64,000 nucleotides of DNA from Taxillus chinensis (lineage: Eukaryota; Streptophyta; Magnoliopsida; Santalales; Loranthaceae), in the NCBI GenBank assembly GCA_023512835.1, contig CM042085.1, positions 49,395,069 through 49,459,068 on the forward strand. Reading direction: 5' to 3'. Numbering within the stretch: position 1 is the stretch's first letter; each line of letters starts with the position of its first letter. Positions 54,984 to 64,000 of this stretch are shown one piece after another. A program made the translations under genes and the position numbers. Below the pieces are notes generated by a model. It did no database searches and had not been told where the DNA came from. It saw only the letters and a list, made by a program, of their open reading frames with translations.

Positions 54984-57900
54984 TCCTTCCCACCTTAGGT
55001 TTTTTCGTCCTCGAAAAAAAAACGTCTTTATAGATACTACACCTACACACAGCTACTACACATAGCCAATATCTAACATATTTCCCTCACTAACGAACAC
55101 AATTCCTTTCACTAGCATAATTCTTACATAGCCTATCATATTTTATACACAAGCAACACATAGCAACAACCATACATCATGCGCCTCACAAAATCTACCA
55201 TATGTCCACAAGTAATTATTTCAACATACACATCATAATTAACTTGCTCCCATCACTGAGAAAAAAAAATCTTCACATTCTTCCCTCCTTAGGACTTTTT
55301 GTCCCCGAAAAGATTGAACCAACTAACAATCCTAATGATAAGGATCTCTAATCTCAATGATAGGATTCCAGAACCCTACCTAGCCATTAACCATTGTACT
55401 GTTAAGGCAACGCTTGGCCCACCAAACATTAACCAATCCAACGCTTGAGGACATACCATTAACCATTATGAAGTAACAATACATTCACCGATTCACATTC
55501 CCCTGAACTTACAACACATCTACTAACCATTCAACATAATGAGGGGGGTTATCATCCTTTTGTAAACTATTTATGATCCCTTGCCAACGCAAAAAGGCTA
55601 AGTCACCTGGAATGCAGCATAAACCCAGCCATCACAACAACAAGACTAAACATGGGCAAACTAATACCTCAACATAGATCGTCGGATCACAGTCAATATG
55701 ATCACCTATCAAAATCCAATAATCAATCAGATCAACAAAGTTCATCATGCACAACCACTGCATGCCCAATACCCAATATCGAACCACTACCATAAACCAA
55801 TTTTTATTAACCCGCTATATAACCATCATAAACGAACCGTTAATGAAACAATATCGTACAAACAACACCCCAACCGATCACATATCACCTTAAAATTATA
55901 CTAACGAATGCTAACATCACCACCCAAACTAACCAATCTAATTGAACCCAAACAGTAAGGATTAACACTAGAGCCCAAAAATCAATCAAAGCACTATCAG
56001 CTCAAATTAACAGAACAAATGCGCCACCCTAATTAAAAATTGTATAACCAAAGTCCAACAACCTATTCCCAATTAACCAATAGCCCACAACAAGTGCAAC
56101 AAGGAAACATTGCCTCACAAATCATGATCACATATTATAAACAATATATCAAGCATATAACAATCACAAACAGAGCACAAAACAAAACAACATCAACATA
56201 TCAACAATTATGCGAATATCTACTCTCATGCACGGAAGGAAGGTCACACCCAAGTAGGCTCCACCATACAGGGTAAGACACCGCTGAATCACAGCCAAGT
56301 CCCCTTACAAAGAGGGCTTCATAACCAAACAACAAGCTCGACTACCACAACAACATGTCACAATGACCTCACCGAGGGAAAGCTCACCATGCTAGTCCCA
56401 CCATAAATCATTCACCAGTTCCACATCATCATGCTTACCACTAACCAATCAGGTCAAACAATCAAGAAACAAGGTCCATCCCGGTTTCACCACGGGTCAC
56501 TACACAAACTAAGAATGCATGTAGTTGTTAAAAACCCAATCAAGGTGGAACAAGGCAACAATAAGAAATACAATTATGCTCACACTCAGGCATAGATACA
56601 TAACACGATACACATATCAATCACTCATAATAAATAAACAGATTAAAAATAGCATTTATAATTAAGACAATCAAGCAAGCACAATCACAGCCACAACCAC
56701 ACGAGCTCCACTACCGCACAGGCTACCATAACCACAGCCACACTTTCAAGCACAGCACAATAATATGCGTTCACATTACATCAAATAACACATGTAGTCG
56801 TATTACACAACTATACCCAAAAACAGGGCAAAAGTCCACAACATGTCATTTGCACGGCATATCATATGAAGAATATGCAAACAATCATACAGTGTGGTAA
56901 TCCACATTGACATCAGTCGACATGAATCACAATAATATTTAACATAGAGTCGGTCATCATTATTTCTTCATTTATTTACTATTGCTACTAGTGTTGTAAG
57001 TATATTATTTATGATTTTTTTATTAGTTTTATTGTACATTTACCATTCTTATCAATAACCGGTTATACGCACCAACATAGTCCACCACAAGCCAACACCA
57101 CACAAGGTGCATGCAACCAACAACGAGCAATTACTAAAAAACAAGCAGGCTAATAACCCATCAATATTTACTGGGCAAACAAACACAATTACAATGGCAA
57201 TTGGTCCAAGAAAAAATCAACACCATTCACTAACATTCAATCAAAATCCCATATAGCATTTCAACTAACTAGTAGCATGTAACCAAGTCAACATAAAACC
57301 AACACAATCAACATACGATGACTGAAAATCGATACAATCACCTTCACAAATTACAGGGAAATGAATATTTCGAACATCATTCGCTAGCATCAACCAACAA
57401 TTCATAACAACAGTGAACCAACTAATGATATACAACAAGGTCACATCAACATCATATTATACAACTAACTACATCAATCAACATGCTCTTTTTTTTTTTG
57501 CTATTTTATTTTACTATTATAATTTTTTTTATAACACAGATTCAACATTTAACTATATCTTAAAGACATCATCACATGTTTAACAAGTTCCACAATTTAA
57601 ATCTAGGGAAAAAGGGCATTACTTTCCTCTTGTGGTGTTTCTCCAAGACCATTTCCAAAACCTCTTATAAAGTCATAAGAAATATAACTCCCTTTGATTC
57701 TTAGATTATTTTCTCACCTTCTAAATCACTTACTAACACTTTTAAAAAAAATTATTGAAATATTTTATCTGATGGAAACGAATTCTTCACTCCCATTCCA
57801 AAAGACTATGTTATCACTATCTCCCCCACTCGTTGGCACGTCTACCCTTCAATTGCCTTAAAACAAAAATAAACCATTATTGAATCTACTAATCCCATCA

Positions 57901-59325
57901 TGGTTTTCTCATAATATTTAAGCCTAATATCTGATCAGTATATATTGCTAGTCATAACAGTTGTTAGTTTCTGCTGTATTATTATATTCACTGCACTATT
58001 TAATCCTTGAATATTTTATTCCATCATTTACCATTTGTCGTACTTCATGTTTTACTTTTATTAAGTTACATTTTTTCAACCATCCAATCCCTTTGCTACT
58101 ACTTTATATATCACACGTTAGACAAACATGATACATCAATTCACATCATAGGAAAAACAATCATGACCCGTAGGTCTATAACAAGTAAACAAGTAGGCTC
58201 TAACATCCTTTTTAAGAGATAATTCCAAATTACTCTACCTCACTCGTGACCTCATACGATTTTTCTCTTTTTTTTTTCCCAATTTCCCATATCAACTCTC
58301 TCTCTCTCCAATCTATTCTCTCAACCCTTTTTTTCACGGTCCAAATCACAAGACAAAGGAAACCAAGATAATAAATCATCTTTAATCTTACTTCTTTCTT
58401 TTTTTAAATATTCATTCTCTCAATTCAAACACCCATCAATTTAATTCCATAAATTCACGCTAAGTAAATCTCACACATTTTTTTTTAATCATTAACTCTT
58501 ACCAGAATAAATTAATCATATCTCCACATGCAAAAGCTCTTCTCCCCAAAATTTCCTTAGTCCAAAAAAATTAATATTAAAATAGATAAATAAATAAATA
58601 AATAGTAAAAAATTACCAAATTAATATTAATTCTATAAAATAATTAAAAACATGGTAAAATAAGAAATTTGGAAGAGAATTAGAAAAAAATGCATTAAAT
58701 TATGCCACACAATCCAAATCACTCAAAGTACATTTTAAATTTATCTAAAATTGCATTTTAAAAAAATTACACTAAAAGCTCAAAATACCGATAAATAAAA
58801 TTTGCGCAATTAAAATAATCAATTAAGTTCAAATTATTGCATAAATATTTATCATTAAGCACAAATAAAATGCAATTATCACTCCCAATCGGTGACCCAT
58901 AAGTCTACACCACATAGAACTCATAAGTCTCAAATGTCATCCATGGGACATTACTCCTCACCTTACACATCCATCAATCAATCAATCATAACCCATAGGT
59001 TCACAGCACCAAACAATCAATTGAACACAGTTGTCCTAATTAGCAGATATTATCAGAACAATCATATTGCCAACTGGTGGCTATTTATTCTATCAGAGTC
59101 ACATGCACAATCAATTCTAGTGCCCTAAATGCACAAGCAATGTCATGTCATGTATGCACCCATCTCAATGCATCCTATGATGATCTGACTGACACTAAGG
59201 TAACCAAGGACACCATTAAGGACTGCGTTGATCAGGCGTCCTCCTTAATGTCTCCCAAGCTCCAAAATTTCAATCAATCACCCTACTATGCTAGGTCCAC
59301 TAAATCAACCGCTCTGATACCAACT
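54984..59325 (-). other. LARD internal region, no coding capacity
   Basis: The purine tract is at 54984-54996 (minus strand), with a second similar tract near 55283-55296 followed by a degraded TTTTCGGGGACAAAAAG word. The rest is AT-rich with many CAACA/ACCAT words, no open frame longer than about 110 codons and no recognised domain. The primer-binding site is at 59311-59322. I see nothing else. Confidence 0.7.
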
Positions 59326-60046
59326 TGTCACGTCCCTGAATTCCAAGAAACTCGGAACCAAGAACGTTACTTCCCCATGCCCGCACCCGAAGGGTCAAGG
59401 GGTTGGTGACTAGCACCAATATGGACTACACATCGGGTGCTGTCCGAGATAAACCTGTATATTCATACATCAAAGGTATTCTTGTACATTCCCACATGCT
59501 ATGAAGCTAAGGAAAATAATTTATTAATAACAGAGTCATGCTATAATTGCAATACAACTTCCACGGACCCTCGTCCGGATATTCAAATAATAAAATCAAT
59601 CATGTTTTACAAAATCCATAAACCAAGTTATTATAAAATTTAAAACAAACAAAAATTAGCTTCGGACCAGCCTCTAGCGAATGAGTCGATACCTGAAACA
59701 TGTCAACAAAGTAGGGGTGAGCACAAATGCCCAGTAGGTGATCTCCATCTCCTCACCATTTTATAACATAAATTCCTAAGTCTATATGATCGGTGCATGC
59801 ATGTGCCAGTGTAGTGTCCAACTTTATCACAATAAGCTTACATTCAATCACAAAATATAATATCACACACATTACATTTCATTCATTAAGGGTACACACC
59901 AAACAATCCAACCATCCAGGAGATTCCCACATCCAGCTCCAAGGATCCCAATCGTTACCAGATAGCCATATGTGGGACCTGTGGTGTCCCTAACGACAAC
60001 CTGCCACATATGAGACCTCAATTAACTAGCCACAGAGGGGACCCGC
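59326..60046 (-). repeat. LARD right LTR (5' LTR), interrupted
   Basis: It corresponds to the first about 720 bp of the left LTR. It stops inside the ACATATGGGACC repeat where the next LTR begins at 60047. The remaining part should lie beyond the window. Confidence 0.8.
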
Positions 60047-62479
60047 TGTCACGCCCCCGAATTCCAGGGAACCTGAAACCGGGTACATGACTTCCCCTTG
60101 CCCGCACCCGAAAGGTCAAGGGGTTGGTGACTAGCACCAATAGAGACTACACCGCGGGTGCTATCTCAAATATGTAACCCTGTACAGTCATACATCAAAG
60201 GTAATCCTGTACTTTCCCATATATCATCATGCACATGATAAGTCAAACAGTCATACAAACATTACATCATAAACAGTATGCAAATACAACTGTCCACGGA
60301 CCCATGTCCGGGATACAACACATAATAAAATACAGAATACAGTATTATATCATACATCAGAGTAGTGGGCACGTCCTCTTGGAAGAAAGTCCTCCACTAG
60401 TCTCGGGTCACACCTGAAAAGGGGTAAACAACAAGTAGGGGTGAGTGACAAGCTCAGTAGGTGACCCCAAAACTCCACATCATGCAACACATATAAGTCT
60501 ATACTACATGCTCAGTGTACTTGTGCACAGTGTAGTATGCACAATCATCAGGACTCAGCCTGCAAACAAACATTAGGACTCAGCCTGCTCACACAGGACA
60601 ACTTGTCCACGATCCTCCACGGGATCCCAGCTCAGGGCACTCAGCCCTAGCTCCACGAGCTCAACGGCTCAACTCAGGCCTTAGCCTGTCCACAACGCAA
60701 TATGCCTGGCCACAGTCGCTACACAGGCCTGCCATCGGTGCATATGCCTGCCACGTCAACCACATAGCACCATCGGTGTATCACGGTGAGAACCCAAACA
60801 AGTCACGGAGTCCATGCCCCAATACCTCACACCAACATACTAACATTAGTATGGCATGTCATTCTCAACATTTCGTTTGGAACTGTAGCCAGTCTTCACA
60901 AGTAAATCCTCAATCCTTGATTTATGAGGGAAGTACCCATAGCAGCTATTTTCTTGAAATCAAAAGTCCCGGCATTGGGTTGCCATATCATAAATAAGAT
61001 AATCTGATTTTTGGGGATTTTTCTGAGATGTCTAACCCCACTTTCCAAAAATTCACCACTACAAACTTTTGGGTTTTTCCGAGATTTTACACTAAAACCC
61101 AATTTTCACATTTTGAAAGAGTGGGAATTAATTTTTCTAGTATTTTTCTTTGAATCCAAATGGGGGTATTTTGTTATTTATATAGTAACTTAAGTATAAG
61201 TTACGATGGGTATATGGGTATAGGTTAAATGTGTAGATATAGGTTACGATGTAAATAGGTCTAGTCCCGTGCTGTCCAGTGTCCAGTTACATTGTTGGAG
61301 CTGCGACTCGTAGCGCAGAACTGCAACGCGCCTCGGAGACTCGTAGCTAGAGCTGCGACTCGTAGCTGCATAGTGCGCCTCGAAGGCTCGAAGCGGCTCT
61401 TCGATCTTCGACCTTCGGACTACGACCCTACGAACTACGAACCTTCGAACTACGAACTACGAACCTTCGACCCTTTGAACTACGGGTCTACGAACTACGA
61501 CCCTACGACCCAGAACTTCGGATTTTCGTTAGTTCAACCCAGTAACACGCCCAGGGTACTGTTCATTGTCGTTTTCACCTATTCTTCTTCTGAAATGCGC
61601 CCAGAAACTCCCAGACGCTCACTAACACCCCTGTTTCGCCACAAACTACGATATCCACCTCAAAGCGCGTCCAGAACGCCTCTAAATCGGGCAGAAACAA
61701 CAGAAACACGTATAAAATTCCAGATTTCCAGAAATCTAGATCTAAACCCAGATTTTCATGGTTGACTTATCAACCCTCATGAAAAACACAGTTAATCAAC
61801 CCCAAAATCACAAAAACATATATCCACAATGATATAAAACAGTTCTTAACCACAGATCTTATGCTAAACCATTAGATCTAACCCAAAATTGGTTTTCCCC
61901 AAATTCTAGGGTTCATGCTCAATTTCATAAATCATGATAAATTCGTGTAGATCCAAAACAAGAGAGAGATAAGAAGTTCAAGGACACCTACTTGAAGTGA
62001 ATCTTTGAGCTCCACGAACCCAAATCGCCCCAAATCGCCAAGGCCTCCAAGCTCTCTTAAGCTCTCTCTCTCAAACGCACAAACGTGAAACGTAAAGTGA
62101 AAGCTTCTTTTTTTTTCTGCTATTTATATTTCTGCCAGTCAACTGACCTAGTCAACCATTGACCCAGTCAATAATTGACCTCCCAACACAAAAATTGACC
62201 TCCAAGGCCCCGAACTCCGAATTGAGTCAAACTACAGTCAAAACGCTCGAAATGACGAGCATAACACTAAACAGATATTATTACACCCAAATGACTGCCC
62301 AGATGCAAAGTCAACCAATAAACTCCGAAAAGTCAACAGTCGGGTCAAATGGGGCCCCGACTCGGAATTGGGCCCAAGTACAGTCGAAATGCGCACATCG
62401 ACGGCTACACTACCGTCCAGATAGTTACATTCCCATAGAATGACTATCTCTCAAAACTACCCAAATACGAGTCTTTACA
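60047..62479 (-). repeat. Tekay-like element 3, 3' LTR
   Basis: 2433 bp. It contains ACTCAGCCTG repeats (60548-60700), a CGAACTACGACCCT-type minisatellite (61390-61520), a TATA-like box on the minus strand (TATAAATA near 62121-62130), and upstream of it, at 62138-62350, eleven W-box cores. Confidence 0.85.
62138..62350 (-). promoter_or_regulatory. W-box cluster upstream of the element 3 TATA box
   Basis: Counting both strands, eleven TTGAC[C/T] cores lie within about 213 bp (three on +, eight on -). They sit 10-230 bp upstream of the TATA-like box in the element's own orientation, the position expected for enhancer elements. Confidence 0.6.
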
Positions 62480-62492
62480 TCCTCTCCACCTT

Positions 62493-62738
62493 AGGACTTT
62501 TCGTCCTCGAAAATAAAACACATGCCCAAAGGACATAGCAAAATTCAAGCTCAATGTCCCAACAACAAAACATAAAACATGATCACCGATCACACATGTG
62601 CAATGCAACTCGCAACAAGCCAAAAGGGCTGACAAAATCCAATAACAACGAGCTAAATCGCATCTCAAACAACATATGTAAAACAAATGCATAAAACATA
62701 ACTCAAACCTTAGGGAAGGTCCTCACATCCTCCCCACC
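62493..62738 (-). other. 3' untranslated tail of element 3
   Basis: 246 bp between the pol stop and the purine tract, with TTTCGAGGACGAAAAGTCC next to the tract, the same signature found in elements 1 and 2. No other feature seen. Confidence 0.7.
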
Positions 62739-64000
62739 TCAGGACTGATCGTCCTCGAACAGCTCAGGATGAAGAACCCGAATCTGGCTCTCTTTCTCCC
62801 TAGCCTGCTCCTCCATGCCTCGGTGTCGCCATAACATGCAAACTAGTGGGATCGTCTTGCCTCGCAAGACCTGGTCCCGCCTGTCCAAAATCTGTGCCGG
62901 CATCTCAACAATGGCACCATCATCAGCCAAGTCTATCTCGCGATAGTCCAACACATGAGAAGGATCTGGGTGATACCGTCGCAATTGAGACACATGGAAC
63001 ACATCATGTACTCGCGCCAACTCTGGTGGCAAAGCTAATCGGTATGCCACTTCGCCCACGGTGGCAACAATCTCAAACGGCCCCACAAAACGAGGGGAAA
63101 GTTTGGATCCACGTCCAAACCTCCGATGCCCTCGACGCGGTGAAACCCGCAAAAATACACGGTCACCTACCTCAAACTGCAAGGGTTGACGCCTCTGATC
63201 CGTGTAGGACTTCTGCCTACTCTGTGCTGTTAGCATACGCTGTCTAATCAACTGCACTATCTCTGTGGTCTCTTAAACCATATCGGGACCGAGAACTGCT
63301 GTCTCTCCAGTCTGTGCCCAACACAAAGGTAATCTACAAGGCTGCCCATACAACGCCTCATACGGAGCCATCCCAATCGTGGCCTGATAACTGTTGTTGT
63401 AAGAGAACTCTACCAAAGGAAGGTGAGTCTCCCAACAACCTCCAAAATCTAGGACACAGGCATGCAACATATCCTCGAGCGTCTGAATCGTCCGCTCCGA
63501 CTGACCATCCATCTACGGATGAAAGGCTATACTGAGGTTCACCCTAGTACCCAAAGCTCGCTGCAGCTGTCTCCAAAACTGAGAGGTGAACCTCGCATCC
63601 CGATCAGATACAATAGACAATGGGACTCCATGCAACCGCACAATAACATCAATATACCTCTGTCCCAAAGTCCTCACTGGGTCTGTCTCTCGAATCGGAA
63701 TAAAATGCGCCGATTTGGTCAACCGGTCCACAATAACCCATATAGTGTCATGTCCCCTGGAACAAGGAAGTCCAGTGACAAAATCCATGGTCACGTGGTC
63801 CCATTTCCACTCTGGCACTGGCAATGACTGCAACTCACCAGATGATCTCAGGTGCTCTGCCTTGACCTGCTGACAGGTCAAACACCTCCTCACAAAATCA
63901 GCAACGGCCTTCTTCAAGCCTGGCCACCAAAACTGCCTCCTCACGGCATGGTACATCTTGGTCCCACCAGGATGTACAGCTAACCTCGACTGGTGAAATT
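62739..64000 (-). pseudogene. pol 3' part of Tekay-like element 3 (integrase, chromodomain)
   Basis: One minus-strand frame is continuous from 63998 to the stop at 62739 apart from two nonsense codons, TAG at 63513-63515 and TAA at 63273-63275. The zinc finger is CLTCQQVKAEH with an upstream [11 protein letters not shown]. Catalytic residues lie in [25 protein letters not shown] and VEFSYNNSYQ. The C-terminal domain has [20 protein letters not shown] and the chromodomain-like end RIL-type (QILDRRDQVLRGKTIPLV). No frameshift is visible, so this is the best-preserved pol end in the window. Confidence 0.9.

Larger units (their letters stand above)
52632..60046 (-). mobile_element. LARD-like non-coding LTR retrotransposon
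   Basis: The LTRs are at 52632-54983 (full, 2352 bp) and 59326-60046 (first 721 bp, then interrupted). Both start TGTCACGTCCCTGAATTCC and are about 95% identical by eye. On the minus strand a Met-tRNA primer-binding site (TGGTATCAGAGC, 59311-59322) adjoins the right LTR and a purine tract (AAGGTGGGAAGGA, 54984-54996) adjoins the left. The 4342-bp interior is AT-rich and has no gag, pol or other domain on either strand. That combination defines a large retrotransposon derivative. Its LTR resembles the Tekay-like ones in ends and layout, so it probably depends on Tekay-type proteins. Confidence 0.75.
60047..64000 (-). mobile_element. Tekay-like Ty3-gypsy retrotransposon 3 (partial, minus strand)
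   Basis: The left LTR is 60047-62479 (TGTCACGCCCCCGAATTCC to GTCTTTACA), followed inward by a purine tract (AAGGTGGAGAGGA on the minus strand, about 62480-62492) and the FEDDQS end of pol. It runs out of the window at 64000. Inserted in the LARD right LTR, it is younger than the LARD. The 5' LTR, primer site and gag are not in the window. Confidence 0.85.

Noticed and set aside
58007..58222. Short open frames in the LARD interior
   Set aside because: Short, AT-driven and without any domain; no support from the opposite strand or neighbours.

Overview
The window is nuclear DNA of a flowering plant. It has spliced genes with GT-AG introns, long AT-rich spacers, and nested LTR retrotransposons of plant-only lineages: Tekay-like and Ogre/Tat-like Ty3-gypsy, Sirevirus-like Ty1-copia, and TRIMs. 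No bacterial or organellar operon structure is visible. The species cannot be read from the sequence.

Layout: Positions 1-1429 hold a decayed Ty3-gypsy pol and a candidate 3' LTR. Two host genes follow, both on + and both with one intron. The first (1583-2248) is an FHY1/FHL-like phytochrome A nuclear-import factor. The second (2804-3582) is an Ole e 1-like secreted pollen-type protein. The next block (4170-5567) is a broken hAT transposase on the minus strand. From 5568 to the end the DNA is almost entirely LTR retrotransposon sequence, inserted inside one another.

The main layers are: (a) two complete TRIM elements (6778-8000 and 15712-16933), each with 414-bp LTRs and a 4-bp target duplication; (b) Ogre/Tat-type LTRs at 5568, 8472, 34330 (fragment) and 35496; (c) a minus-strand Sirevirus-like copia element (about 15122-35495) with integrase pieces and an envelope-position ORF ending in a Ulp1-like cysteine protease domain; its LTR was hit by a TRIM and by an 11.4-kb Tekay-like element (17284-28663), and the latter holds a related solo LTR in its 3' tail; (d) an Ogre/Tat element (35496 to 52631) whose protease gene is split by a Tekay-like element (43328-52294); (e) a minus-strand LARD-like element with no coding capacity (52632-60046), itself interrupted by another minus-strand Tekay-like element (60047 to the window end).

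Target-site duplications and reading-frame continuity fix the relative order of several insertions. The transposon ORFs are mostly broken by frameshifts and nonsense codons. The two host genes look intact. The LTR promoters carry dense transcription-factor-like motif arrays: G-box and ACGT palindromes in Tekay-type LTRs, and W-box clusters in Ogre/Tat and one Tekay-type LTR. These are the most interesting non-coding signals. No clearly new multi-gene system was found. The strongest candidate novelty is the Sirevirus-associated transposon-domain plus Ulp1 ORF.
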